DNA of 64,000 nt from an uncultured Holdemanella sp. Its GTDB lineage: Bacteria; Bacillota_I; Bacilli_A; Erysipelotrichales; Erysipelotrichaceae. A program made the position numbers and the translations under genes. The DNA is taken from contig NZ_CAKVJB010000010.1 in assembly GCF_934754935.1 (NCBI RefSeq), forward strand, positions 1 to 64,000. Direction: 5' to 3'. Within the stretch, counting starts at the first letter, position 1; each line of letters starts with the position of its first letter. This document shows, in pieces, positions 33,580 through 42,135 of this stretch. Below the pieces are notes generated by a model. The model saw only the letters and a list, made by a program, of their open reading frames with translations. It was not told the origin of the DNA and made no database searches.

Positions 33580-34200
33580 TTACTTTGTACCGAAAATACG
33601 ATCGCCTGCATCTCCTAAACCAGGAACAATATATCCATGTTCATTTAAATGATCATCTAGTGATGCCAAATAAATATCTACATCTGGATGTGCTTCTTCA
33701 ACCGTTTTTACACCTTCAGGAGCACCAACTAAACAAACCAATTTAATATTTGTAGCTCCCTGTTTTTTAACCATATCAATAGCTGCCACACTCGATCCAC
33801 CTGTTGCCAACATTGGATCCACTACGATTGTGATAGCTTCTTCTAAATTCTTTGGATATTTTTCAAAATAAGTGTGTGGCTCTAAAGTTTCTTCATCACG
33901 ATACATACCAACATGCGCAATCTTAGCTGTTGGAATTAAATCCTGAATTCCATTTACCATTCCAAGTCCAGCACGAAGAATTGGTACAATAACCACTTTT
34001 TTAGCCAATTCATAGCCAGTGTACGGACAAATTGGAGTTTCGATCTCAACAGGATTTAATGGTAAATCACGCGTGATTTCATAAACCATCAAGCCTCCAA
34101 TTTCATCTAAGTTTTGACGAAAATCTTTCGTCCCCGTATCCTTTTTTCGCATAACTGTTAGCTTATGCTTAATTAAAGGATGATCAATAACTGTTAACAT
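33580..34200 (-). CDS. upp: Uracil phosphoribosyltransferase
   Basis: Pyrimidine salvage: uracil plus PRPP gives UMP. Length 206 aa. The PRPP loop is seen as VVDPMLATGGSSVAAIDMVKKQG, preceded by VPILRAGLGMVNGI, and the uracil-binding C-terminus has YIVPGLGDAGDRIFGT. It heads the atp gene cluster as in Bacillus. A TATAAT box lies at 34227-34232 with a poor -35. Confidence 0.98.
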   Translation of the reverse strand: MLTVIDHPLIKHKLTVMRKKDTGTKDFRQNLDEIGGLMVYEITRDLPLNPVEIETPICPYTGYELAKKVVIVPILRAGLGMVNGIQDLIPTAKIAHVGMYRDEETLEPHTYFEKYPKNLEEAITIVVDPMLATGGSSVAAIDMVKKQGATNIKLVCLVGAPEGVKTVEEAHPDVDIYLASLDDHLNEHGYIVPGLGDAGDRIFGTK

Positions 34201-34249
34201 TTAAATTACCTACCTTTATAGTCATAATTATAACATTCTTATTCTCAAT

Positions 34250-34292
34250 AGAAAACACTGAAAGAAATGGATTCCTCCAAAAACTTCCAGTG
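34250..34292 (-). terminator. Probable terminator of the MBL-fold gene
   Basis: On the minus strand CACTGGAAG (34292-34284) pairs with CTTTCAGTG (34264-34256) around a 19-base loop, followed by TTTTCT. It ends the block that begins with rpsF or yybS. Confidence 0.5.
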
Positions 34293-34333
34293 CTTAATTA
34301 TATAGATATTCAAATTTTTAACACTAAACAATT

Positions 34334-35074
34334 TTATTCAATTGTCAAAATTTCAAACTGTTTAGCCGCCCTTACATCCACTTTAGAAGGATGTAAGTCC
34401 TTTCTAAGTAATACATCCGAAAATGTATCTAATGCCAAATCTTGCGTATTCGCCTCTTCACTCAAATGAGCCAAGACAATATTCTTTGTCTTCATATTGA
34501 TCAACGAAGTTAAATTTAAACTTGAATCTTCATTATTCAAATGCCCACTATCACTTAAAATACGCTGCTTTAAAAACATCGGACGCTTTGTCTGCATCAA
34601 ACGATTGACATCATGATTACTTTCAAAAATATAATGGTCAGCATTCGCGATATATGGCTTGATTTGATTCGGTACATATCCCGTATCGGTTACATATACC
34701 AACTTTTCACTATCTGATTCAACCACAAAACCAATGGTATGAGGTGAATCATGTGATAAACCAATAAATTGAACACTCAAATCATTAATAATCATTTTTT
34801 GATTTGGGAATACATCATGCTTATCTAAAGCATCCTTTAAATCACAATAAGAATATACATCCAAATGATTAAAATGTTTTAATTGCGAAACATGATCCGA
34901 ATGCGCATGACTAATCAAAACACCATTTGTATCATCGACACAAGCTCCTACTTTTTTTAAACTTTCCATTAAATATTTTTTAGTTGAACCACAATCAATC
35001 AACAATTGCGTATCTTTATGTCGAATCAAACAACTATTGCCTTTCGAACCACTACACAACAAATCAATGCGCAT
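34334..35074 (-). CDS. MBL-fold metallo-hydrolase (WalJ/YycJ-like)
   Basis: A cytosolic metallo-beta-lactamase-fold protein, 246 aa. The metal-binding HxHxDH is HAHSDH (residues about 57-62), with later ligands in TDTGYVP and LAHLSEEAN. The N-terminal LLCSGSKGNSCLI is typical of the YycJ/WalJ group, 5'-3' exonucleases linked in Bacillus to DNA repair and cell-wall signalling. Here it follows dnaB (helicase) with an 11-base overlap. The start is the ATG with AGGAG nine bases upstream; the ATG at 35083 abuts that site. Confidence 0.9.
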   Translation of the reverse strand: MRIDLLCSGSKGNSCLIRHKDTQLLIDCGSTKKYLMESLKKVGACVDDTNGVLISHAHSDHVSQLKHFNHLDVYSYCDLKDALDKHDVFPNQKMIINDLSVQFIGLSHDSPHTIGFVVESDSEKLVYVTDTGYVPNQIKPYIANADHYIFESNHDVNRLMQTKRPMFLKQRILSDSGHLNNEDSSLNLTSLINMKTKNIVLAHLSEEANTQDLALDTFSDVLLRKDLHPSKVDVRAAKQFEILTIE

Positions 35075-36410
35075 AAATATCATCTCCTGAAGCTTCTAAA
35101 TTTGTAAAGCGAGATATATTCTTTTCAAAAGCCAACTGAATCTTTCCAATACCACCATTACGATGTTTTGCCAAAGACAAATCGACAACTTCTGTTTCTT
35201 CTTGCGATTCCTTATCTTTATCATAATAATTACTACGATATAAGAACATTACGATATCGGCGTCCTGTTCAATAGATCCAGACTCACGCAAATCCGATAA
35301 TTGAGGTTCATGATCCGTTCTTTCTTCAACCTTACGAGAAAGCTGAGAAAGCGCAATAACTGGACATTCCATTTCTTTAGCTAGAATCTTTAGGTTACGC
35401 GAAATATCACTGACCTCTTGTTGACGAGAATCGGCACGCGTTCCTGTAATCAGCTGCAAATAGTCGATCACAACTAATGAAATGGAGCCATTTTCACTCT
35501 TTAATTTACGACACTTTGAGAAAATCTGAGATACCTTGATACTACTTGTATCATCAATATAAATCTTTCTTTCACTCAAATGTGAACCTGCCTCATACAA
35601 ACGAGACATCTCTTCATTTGTCAATTTACCACTACGAAGCTTATCCGAATAGACCTGAGATTCCGAACTCATCAAACGTTTCATCATAGAATCACTAGGC
35701 ATTTCCAGTGAGAATATCGCAACCGCTCCCTCATTACGTTTCGCAACTTGAGCTGCAAAATTTAAGGCCAAGGCACTCTTTCCCATGGCAGGACGAGCCG
35801 CAAGGATAATTAAGTCTCCACGTTGAAAGCCATTTGTCATACGATCCAATAAGACATAACCCGTTTCAATTCCAGTTACACCTTTCATCGTACGAAGCTC
35901 TTTTAATTCATTAATAACACGAGTAACGATTTCTTCACTCGATTCAAATTCACTTCCCCTACGATGACGAGTTACATCCATAACTAAACGTTCCGCATCA
36001 TCTAATACCGTATCAATATCTTCCCCAGATGAATAGCCTTCTTCACTGATTTTATCCGCAACATAAATCAGTCTTCTCAACTGTGCCTTATTCTTGATCG
36101 TTTCAATATATGATCTTGATGTTGCACTTGAAATAGCTGAATCTGCCAAGCGAATAATATAATCCGCTCCTTGACTAGACTCCAACTGATCCGTTTCCTG
36201 CAAACGCGTAACCACTGTATTCATATCAATAGGCTGACCATTTTCATGAATTGTACAGATAGCCTGATAGATCTGCTGATGAGAAGGCAAATAAAATTCT
36301 TCTGCATGTAAATCGAGTTCCTGACAATCTTGAATGACTCTTGGATAAACCATTAAAGAACCAAGCACAGATTGTTCTAAGGAAACCGCATTAGGCATTT
36401 CACGAGACAT
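35064..36410 (-). CDS. dnaB: Replicative DNA helicase
   Basis: The hexameric helicase of the replication fork (DnaC in Bacillus nomenclature), 448 aa. The N-terminal DnaB domain (SLEQSVLGSLM) is followed by the RecA-like domain with Walker A AARPAMGKSALAL near residue 205, Walker B LVVIDYLQLITG and the arginine-finger region. The start is an ATG with AAAAGG six bases upstream, one base after the rplI stop; an in-frame GTG at 36425 lies upstream of that site. Position after rplI is as in Bacillus. Confidence 0.97.
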   Translation of the reverse strand: MSREMPNAVSLEQSVLGSLMVYPRVIQDCQELDLHAEEFYLPSHQQIYQAICTIHENGQPIDMNTVVTRLQETDQLESSQGADYIIRLADSAISSATSRSYIETIKNKAQLRRLIYVADKISEEGYSSGEDIDTVLDDAERLVMDVTRHRRGSEFESSEEIVTRVINELKELRTMKGVTGIETGYVLLDRMTNGFQRGDLIILAARPAMGKSALALNFAAQVAKRNEGAVAIFSLEMPSDSMMKRLMSSESQVYSDKLRSGKLTNEEMSRLYEAGSHLSERKIYIDDTSSIKVSQIFSKCRKLKSENGSISLVVIDYLQLITGTRADSRQQEVSDISRNLKILAKEMECPVIALSQLSRKVEERTDHEPQLSDLRESGSIEQDADIVMFLYRSNYYDKDKESQEETEVVDLSLAKHRNGGIGKIQLAFEKNISRFTNLEASGDDIYAH

Positions 36411-36411
36411 A

Positions 36412-36861
36412 TTATGCCTTTTCACTTACATGAACAACAATTTCACCAACCACTTGTCCATGATATAAGTCAACTGGAACACGAGTTACACCCAAAGAAG
36501 CAATCGATTGATCCAATTGAAGTTTTCTTTTATCAACACGAATTCCTTTTTTAGCTAATGCCTCAACAATTTGTTTACTTGAAACAGAACCAAAAGTTGC
36601 ACCATTTTTTCCTGTACTCAATCTAAACTCTAAAGTAATACCCTTTAAAGTTTCGCTTAAAGCCTCAGCCTCTTTTTTCAATTCCGCTTCATGTTCAGCT
36701 CTTTCTTCCATTTGTTTATCTAAAACTTTGGCAGAACCCTTTGTATAGGCAATGGCAGACTTATTTTTGAACAAGAAGTTTCTTGCGTATCCATCACTCA
36801 CTTCGACTACATCGTCTTTCTTTCCTAATTTACGAATATCTTTAAGCAATATTACTTTCAT
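36412..36861 (-). CDS. rplI: 50S ribosomal protein L9
   Basis: Large-subunit protein, 149 aa, with the N-terminal rRNA-binding domain (KVILLKDIRKLGKKDDVVEV, GYARNFLF), the long connecting helix and the C-terminal domain (FGSVSSKQIVEAL). It overlaps gdpP by 20 bases. Confidence 0.98.
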   Translation of the reverse strand: MKVILLKDIRKLGKKDDVVEVSDGYARNFLFKNKSAIAYTKGSAKVLDKQMEERAEHEAELKKEAEALSETLKGITLEFRLSTGKNGATFGSVSSKQIVEALAKKGIRVDKRKLQLDQSIASLGVTRVPVDLYHGQVVGEIVVHVSEKA

Positions 36862-38812
36862 TGTTTTGTTCCTCCTCTATACATTTTAAGATCATATCCT
36901 TCATCTGTTGTACGGATACATCTTCTCTTTCAACAGCAGCCGCACTAAAGTGACCACCACCATTTAATTTTTCCATGATTTTTTGAACATTGTATGAACC
37001 ATCACTACGAGCACTAACCGCAACTGCATTTGGATTGTTCTTAACTTTCGCAATCGTAAAACTTGCGATACAACCCTTGATCAAAAGCAACGCTTGCGAT
37101 ACTTGAGCCATCATTGTTTTTTCCAATGTTTCATCTTCAATCGCCGCAATCATAAAATGATTGTAATAAGGCTTAGCCTGCTGAATCAGAGCATTCTTCA
37201 TTGAGAAATACAAATAGTCTTCACACAAAGCTTTTTCAGCACGCTTTGTATTGGCACCCCAATTTTGTAAAGCAGCCGCCGCCTCAAATGTACGTGCATC
37301 CGTATGCATTTTAAAACGATTTGTATCCACTAAAATACCCAAATACATAATCGTAGCTTCCATTTCATAAATCGGAATATGATTCGGAATATTTTGAAGC
37401 AATTCAACAATCAATTCACAAGCTGAACTAGCACTACTTTCAACATAAGTTAATAAAGTATGTTTCACAAATGCATCACTACGTCTATGATGATCAATCA
37501 CAAGAATACGGTTGCACTGATCTACAAATTCTTTAGCACTTGAAATAGCAGGAATACCATGATCAGCCATAATCAATAGGTCTTTATTGAAGTCCATAGA
37601 AGCCATGGCCTCATCTGGCGTAATCAAGCTATGTCTTTCTTCAACAACTGAAACAAATGAATTCATTACTTCTTGAAGTTGCTCATCTCTAGGTACATCT
37701 TTTAATACGATATATACTTCTTTACCTAACGCATGCACCCAACTTGATAAGGCAAGACACGCTCCCATACAGTCAAAGTCACTCATCACATGTCCAGCAA
37801 TATAAACACGATTCGATTCCATAATAGCTTCTTGAATCGATTGTGCCATAATACGCACACGCACTTTAGAACGAGTCGAACTAGTTTCTGAGTTTCCACC
37901 TACAAACTGTACGGTTCCTCCACTAGCACGAATGGCCGCCTGATCTCCACCACGACTTTGAGCTAGTTCAATCAGTTCATTGACCATATCATCTAAAACT
38001 GTGAAATCATTCGATCCATACGCAAAAGCCATACTTAAAGTAATAGAAACATCCAATTTATTAGCTTCATCTTTGATTAATTGTAAAATTGTAAAATTCT
38101 GTTTGCGTACTTGAGCCAAAATCTCTTTATTTAAAATAACCAAGAAACGATCCGAACGCAAACGTCTGACAAACATTTTATTTTCTTTTGCCCAAGTAAC
38201 TAAAGATGCTCTTAAATGCGTATTGATTTGTGCCATGATCTCTTCATTTTCATAAGATTGATATTCCATATAATTGTCTAACTGCAACAAACCAATCACA
38301 ATTTCATTATCTAAATACTGTTGACGCATATTATAGTAATCCGTAATATCTTTCACATACAAAATTTGAGCATCTCTTTTACGCGTGATTTCATAGATAC
38401 GACCTTCACTTTTACCAATGACCATATCTACATCATCATCAAATAAAGTACGAATATTACTGATCCAACTCGTCAATTTATTGTTAGTCAGGTTAATTCC
38501 TTTTTCCTTAAAGAAAGGCGAAGCCCACGTTACAATATATTCTTCGTTGTACGTTAAAATACCAACATCACCAAAACTTAGTGCATCCTTGGCATCTTTA
38601 CCCAACACTCTTGATATATCGACTTCTGTTTTCATACCATGCTTCTTTAAAGCTTTCCAAAAGCCAAAAAAAGCATACATTAAAATAATTCCTACAATTA
38701 AGGCTGCAACCATGAATATGTATTCTTTTTTCAAAAATAACAGAAGCGATAGTATGCCACCTAAAACAAGGCCTGTAACGCATAGACTACGCCACTTTTC
38801 AAATTGTTTCAT
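36842..38812 (-). CDS. gdpP: Cyclic-di-AMP phosphodiesterase GdpP
   Basis: A membrane-bound enzyme degrading c-di-AMP, 656 aa. Two N-terminal membrane helices (about 10-55) are followed by a PAS-like sensor, a degenerate GGDEF domain (the signature position reads RSDRF, so no cyclase activity is expected) and a DHH/DHHA1 phosphodiesterase. The metal ligands are seen in HVMSDFDCMG, MADHG and VIDHHRRS, and DHHA1 has GGGHFSAAA. The start is the ATG with GAGG eight bases upstream; an in-frame codon at 38875 would extend back over the yybS stop. Gene order is as in Bacillus (yybS-gdpP-rplI-dnaC). It controls osmolyte, potassium and wall homeostasis. Confidence 0.96.
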   Translation of the reverse strand: MKQFEKWRSLCVTGLVLGGILSLLLFLKKEYIFMVAALIVGIILMYAFFGFWKALKKHGMKTEVDISRVLGKDAKDALSFGDVGILTYNEEYIVTWASPFFKEKGINLTNNKLTSWISNIRTLFDDDVDMVIGKSEGRIYEITRKRDAQILYVKDITDYYNMRQQYLDNEIVIGLLQLDNYMEYQSYENEEIMAQINTHLRASLVTWAKENKMFVRRLRSDRFLVILNKEILAQVRKQNFTILQLIKDEANKLDVSITLSMAFAYGSNDFTVLDDMVNELIELAQSRGGDQAAIRASGGTVQFVGGNSETSSTRSKVRVRIMAQSIQEAIMESNRVYIAGHVMSDFDCMGACLALSSWVHALGKEVYIVLKDVPRDEQLQEVMNSFVSVVEERHSLITPDEAMASMDFNKDLLIMADHGIPAISSAKEFVDQCNRILVIDHHRRSDAFVKHTLLTYVESSASSACELIVELLQNIPNHIPIYEMEATIMYLGILVDTNRFKMHTDARTFEAAAALQNWGANTKRAEKALCEDYLYFSMKNALIQQAKPYYNHFMIAAIEDETLEKTMMAQVSQALLLIKGCIASFTIAKVKNNPNAVAVSARSDGSYNVQKIMEKLNGGGHFSAAAVEREDVSVQQMKDMILKCIEEEQNNESNIA

Positions 38813-38823
38813 ATAGAAAACCT

Positions 38824-39678
38824 CTATTCTTTTCTCAACTGCAAAAGACAGTCTAATTCTCCCATAAACATCCACAATAAATTAAGTCCAGGTATAAAAG
38901 CTCCAAAAATAGAAAGGAATGACCATTTCTTTTTTTGATACTTTACACATAAACTCATAAAATAAACAACACCAAAATATAAAAGTAAAGCACAATCCAC
39001 AAAGAAAATAATTTGTGCTAAATCAACGATCCCCGTTGGACATTCTATCACATTTTGAATAAAAAAGAACGCAATCCACACAACAACAGAGCATACTCCA
39101 ACCCATCTTGGACTTTGTACCTTCGATAATGGCTGCAATGGAACTATATCCATATGCATACGCATGCATACCATCAATGCGACTAAGTGAATACATAAAG
39201 CTTGTAAAAGACCTAGCATTCCTATCATCAAGTATGTGAATACTTTTAAACTGATAAATGGAATGTATTGTGAAATCATACGGAAATCTTCATAGAAATC
39301 AATACCAAATAATGTACTCCACAATAGAATAATGCATAAATTAGCTAAAACAGAAAGAATAAAACAGAAAATAAAATTCGTCATATTCTTAACGTGTTTA
39401 GATACACCCACGCCATATAAAAAGCCAATCAATAATGAAGTCCAACTATAAAACCAGGTTGTAAAGCCGCCAAAAAACATGGTCATTAAACCCATACAAA
39501 TGGTGACCAAAAGTCCCATTTTGACTCCACTCATAGCTGTATAAATAAGTACAGGAAATGCAAAAATCCAGGAAGCACTGGATTCAATCATTAATGCACT
39601 CTGTTGATTTAAAAATAATAAAGCTCCATAAATAGCGCAAACCATAGCGCCTTTTGTGATTTGTTTCGTTTTTATCAT
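38824..39678 (-). CDS. YybS-like membrane protein (DUF2232)
   Basis: A 284-aa integral membrane protein with about eight hydrophobic segments. The N-terminal MIKTKQITKGAMVCAIYGALL matches the start pattern of the YybS group, and its place ahead of gdpP supports the call. Members resemble S-components of vitamin transporters but the function is unknown. There is no Shine-Dalgarno sequence before the ATG. TATAAT ends six bases upstream and its -35 lies in the rpsR terminator, suggesting a leaderless mRNA. Confidence 0.85.
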   Translation of the reverse strand: MIKTKQITKGAMVCAIYGALLFLNQQSALMIESSASWIFAFPVLIYTAMSGVKMGLLVTICMGLMTMFFGGFTTWFYSWTSLLIGFLYGVGVSKHVKNMTNFIFCFILSVLANLCIILLWSTLFGIDFYEDFRMISQYIPFISLKVFTYLMIGMLGLLQALCIHLVALMVCMRMHMDIVPLQPLSKVQSPRWVGVCSVVVWIAFFFIQNVIECPTGIVDLAQIIFFVDCALLLYFGVVYFMSLCVKYQKKKWSFLSIFGAFIPGLNLLWMFMGELDCLLQLRKE

Positions 39679-39684
39679 ATGATT

Positions 39685-39713
39685 ATTATATAAAATAAAA
39701 AAAAAGACTTCAA
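39685..39713 (-). promoter_or_regulatory. yybS-gdpP promoter embedded in the rpsR terminator
   Basis: On the minus strand TTGAAG (39713-39708), a 17-base spacer and TATAAT (39690-39685). The -35 is part of the loop and 3' arm of the rpsR terminator hairpin and the U-tract is the spacer. Only six bases (AATCAT) separate the -10 from the ATG. Confidence 0.6.
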
Positions 39714-39725
39714 TATATGAAGTCT
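39694..39725 (-). terminator. Terminator of the rpsF-ssb-rpsR operon
   Basis: On the minus strand AGACTTCA (39725-39718) pairs with TGAAGTCT (39712-39705), loop of five, followed by a long run of T. It begins two bases after the rpsR stop. Confidence 0.88.
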
Positions 39726-39727
39726 AA

Positions 39728-39958
39728 TTAGTCAACCACGTAAGGTAACAAAGCCATTTGACGAGCACGTTTAATAGCTGTTGCTAACATTCTTTGGTAT
39801 TTTGCACGAGTTCCAGTCACACGTCTAGGAATAATTTTTCCGTTAGCGTTGATGAAACGTTTTAATAATTCTACGTCTTTGTAGTCGATTTCCTTAATTT
39901 TGTTCTTAGTGAAGTAACAAACTTTTTTACGACCCATACGTTGTTTTTTAAATGCCAT
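39728..39958 (-). CDS. rpsR: 30S ribosomal protein S18
   Basis: A 76-aa small-subunit protein binding S6. The conserved KKVCYFTKN and KIIPRRVTGTRAKYQRMLATAIKRAR blocks are present. AAGGAAGG precedes the ATG. It is the third gene of the rpsF-ssb-rpsR operon. The N-terminal Cys in KKVCYF is retained in place of the four-Cys zinc form. Confidence 0.98.
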   Translation of the reverse strand: MAFKKQRMGRKKVCYFTKNKIKEIDYKDVELLKRFINANGKIIPRRVTGTRAKYQRMLATAIKRARQMALLPYVVD

Positions 39959-39975
39959 AAGTAAGTCCTTCCTTT

Positions 39976-40494
39976 CTAGAATGGTAAGTCATCACTAGCA
40001 ATATCCAGTGAATCATTCGCATTGAATGTTGAATCAAATGCGTTGTTTGTATTCTGCGCAGGATTTGAATATGGATTTTGATTATATCCATTCTGTGCAG
40101 GAGCAGTATATGTATTTTGAGCAAAACCTTGATTCATTCCATAATCTTGGCTTCCAGCTGAGTAATTTGATTGTGCATTTTTTGGTTCTAAGAATTGAAC
40201 ACTTTCTGCCACAACCTCTGTAACATATACCCTTTGTCCTTGTTGATTATCATAAGAACGAGTTTGAATACGTCCTTCTAAACCAATCAATGAACCTTTG
40301 TGTAAATACTGTGTCATCAAATCAGCTGTTTTATTCCAAGCTACACAGTTAATAAAATCTGCATCTGGCTGTCCTTGTGTTGAAACACGACGACCAACTG
40401 CCATTGTGAATGAGCAAACACTTGTTCCACTTTGCGTTTTACGTAATTCTGGATCACGTGTTAAACGCCCAACTAATACTACTCGATTAATCAT
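39976..40494 (-). CDS. ssb: Single-stranded DNA-binding protein
   Basis: A 172-aa SSB. The OB-fold occupies about residues 1-105 (INRVVLVGRLTRDPELR, FTMAVGR, FINCVAWNK). A Gln/Asn/Tyr-rich flexible linker follows, and the acidic interaction tip ends SDDLPF. It sits between rpsF and rpsR as in most Bacillota. Confidence 0.98.
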   Translation of the reverse strand: MINRVVLVGRLTRDPELRKTQSGTSVCSFTMAVGRRVSTQGQPDADFINCVAWNKTADLMTQYLHKGSLIGLEGRIQTRSYDNQQGQRVYVTEVVAESVQFLEPKNAQSNYSAGSQDYGMNQGFAQNTYTAPAQNGYNQNPYSNPAQNTNNAFDSTFNANDSLDIASDDLPF

Positions 40495-40510
40495 ATGTAT
40501 TTAACCTCGA

Positions 40511-40804
40511 TTATTTTTCGCTTTCAGTTTTAACAACCATAATACGAATTACATTGTTGCTGATACGAGACAAACGTTGGAATTCGAAAACTCCTGCATT
40601 GTTTGCAGTTACGTTGATAACTACATAGTGTCCCTTCTTCATGTGATTGATTTCGTAAGCGAATTCTTTCACACCCCAGTCATCTACTTTGTCAATTGAA
40701 CCACCGTTGTCAGTGATTGTTGCATGTAAACGATCTGAAACTGTTTTGAACGCTGCATCATCTAAAGATGCATTCACAATGTACATAATTTCATATTTTT
40801 TCAT
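40511..40804 (-). CDS. rpsF: 30S ribosomal protein S6
   Basis: A 97-aa small-subunit protein. MKKYEIMYIVNASLDD is the family start and GGSIDKVDDWGVKEFAYEI the core. GGGAGG lies before this ATG; an in-frame codon 54 bases upstream lacks a ribosome-binding site and family similarity. The leader of about 60 bases contains a GCTTC-GAAA-GAAGC hairpin (40832-40845) and a CAGG/CCTG hairpin before it. S6:S18 autoregulation acts in this leader in other bacteria, but I cannot match the known binding motif. Confidence 0.97.
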   Translation of the reverse strand: MKKYEIMYIVNASLDDAAFKTVSDRLHATITDNGGSIDKVDDWGVKEFAYEINHMKKGHYVVINVTANNAGVFEFQRLSRISNNVIRIMVVKTESEK

Positions 40805-40872
40805 GTGTACACCTCCCTTTGGTCTTTTTTGGCTTCTTTCGAAGCAGAGAACAGGCATAAACCTGCTTTGTT

Positions 40873-40902
40873 ATTATAACAAAAAAAGACTTTGCTTGTA
40901 AA
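40873..40902 (-). promoter_or_regulatory. rpsF operon promoter embedded in the upstream terminator
   Basis: On the minus strand TTTACA (40902-40897), an 18-base spacer and a perfect TATAAT (40878-40873). The -35 lies in the loop of the terminator of the CmpB-Nudix gene and the U-tract is the spacer. Confidence 0.6.
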
Positions 40903-40913
40903 CCACAAAGTCT
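40881..40913 (-). terminator. Terminator of the activase - dehydratase - CmpB-Nudix operon
   Basis: On the minus strand AGACTTTG (40913-40906) pairs with CAAAGTCT (40894-40887), followed by seven T. The 5' arm begins inside the TAG stop codon. Confidence 0.85.
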
Positions 40914-42135
40914 AATATTTTTTTAATTGATATTGCGCATTATAGTAAAGCTCATTAAATTTAGTTCCCGAAAACACTTCAAGCACATCGTTTAAACTGG
41001 AAACCAACTTATAATCCTGAATATTTGATAATGGAATCCACTTTGATTCTTCATTTATTTCTCCATTAAATACATTCGTTTTATATAAGAATACAATATG
41101 TCTACAATTATCACTTGTGATAAATTGTTTGGTTCCACATAAACTAAGTTGTTCTACATTTAAACCTGTCTTCTCTTTTACATCACGAATTGCCGATTGT
41201 ACAAAAGATTCACCAAGTTCAATATGACCTGTTGGCAATGTATATCCATTTGGATTCTGGCTATTTTGAACTAGCACATTTCCATTTTCATCTTGAACCA
41301 TGACCATATTTGTAAGTTCACAATATTCAGCTTGCTTATTCGCATTCAATCGTCTTCTTTCAAGGGCTAATTTACCATCCGCTACAATATTACGAATCTC
41401 TGTTGAAATACGACGTTCTGGGAAAGCTTTCGAAATATGTTTTTTAGCTTCTAATGAGAAGTTATCCAAACTGCTTTGGAATTCTTCAATACGTTGGGTT
41501 AAATCAGGACGAGATAACATCCATTCTTGGAAAGCTTCTTGCGCTTCTTGAACACGCAATTGACTTTCGGCTTCGAAATCCTTCTTGAAAGCTTCCATTT
41601 GTGTTTGCACCTTTTGGAATACTTTCTTGCGACGAAGTAGGGCAAGTACTGTGAATACACAGTCAATGCCAAAACCAATTGTAAAGGCTGATAAAAAACT
41701 CATCAATGCCGTAAGCGGAATATCTAATACAATATCTTGAATCACTGGATGAACAATATAAACCACCACAATGGACATAATGCCAAATAAAGTGGAATTC
41801 AACAAACATACACGTCCATTAATATTCATAAATCTTTCAGAATAATCCCACCATCTTGTTTTAAATAAGATTTCCATGACCCAACTTGTAATATATTCCA
41901 AAGTACTTGTAATTAGGACTCCCAAAATAAATACAAGTATTGGATAATCTTTCACAAACAATAAAGGATATAAAACTAGTAAAGCACCTACTCCATAGAT
42001 TGGACAATATGGACCATACAAGAAGCCTCGGTTAATAAACTTCTTTGCAGGAATTCCACAATATAAATCTTCACACACCCAACCTAAAAAGGCATACAAA
42101 ATAAAGTAGGCATACGCATACACAAATTCCATCAT
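40912..42135 (-). CDS. CmpB-type membrane protein fused to a degenerate Nudix domain
   Basis: A two-part protein of 407 aa. Residues about 1-165 form a membrane domain of five or six helices with the features of the PF06541 (ABC_trans_CmpB) family, including FLGWVCEDLYCG, NRGFLYGPYCPIYG and RWWDYSERFMNINGRVCL. A charged helical linker, probably coiled coil, spans about 170-265. The C-terminal 270-400 is a Nudix hydrolase fold. The Nudix box starts GHIELGE at 303, but the RExxEE core reads RDVKEK (317-322), with Asp for the first Glu and Lys for the last. Catalysis is doubtful. It overlaps the preceding gene by four bases, so it belongs to the activase operon. Confidence 0.8.
   Translation of the reverse strand: MMEFVYAYAYFILYAFLGWVCEDLYCGIPAKKFINRGFLYGPYCPIYGVGALLVLYPLLFVKDYPILVFILGVLITSTLEYITSWVMEILFKTRWWDYSERFMNINGRVCLLNSTLFGIMSIVVVYIVHPVIQDIVLDIPLTALMSFLSAFTIGFGIDCVFTVLALLRRKKVFQKVQTQMEAFKKDFEAESQLRVQEAQEAFQEWMLSRPDLTQRIEEFQSSLDNFSLEAKKHISKAFPERRISTEIRNIVADGKLALERRRLNANKQAEYCELTNMVMVQDENGNVLVQNSQNPNGYTLPTGHIELGESFVQSAIRDVKEKTGLNVEQLSLCGTKQFITSDNCRHIVFLYKTNVFNGEINEESKWIPLSNIQDYKLVSSLNDVLEVFSGTKFNELYYNAQYQLKKY

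Noticed and set aside
36842..38875. Active diguanylate cyclase in GdpP
   Set aside because: The GGDEF position reads RSDRF, so the domain is degenerate as in other GdpP proteins.
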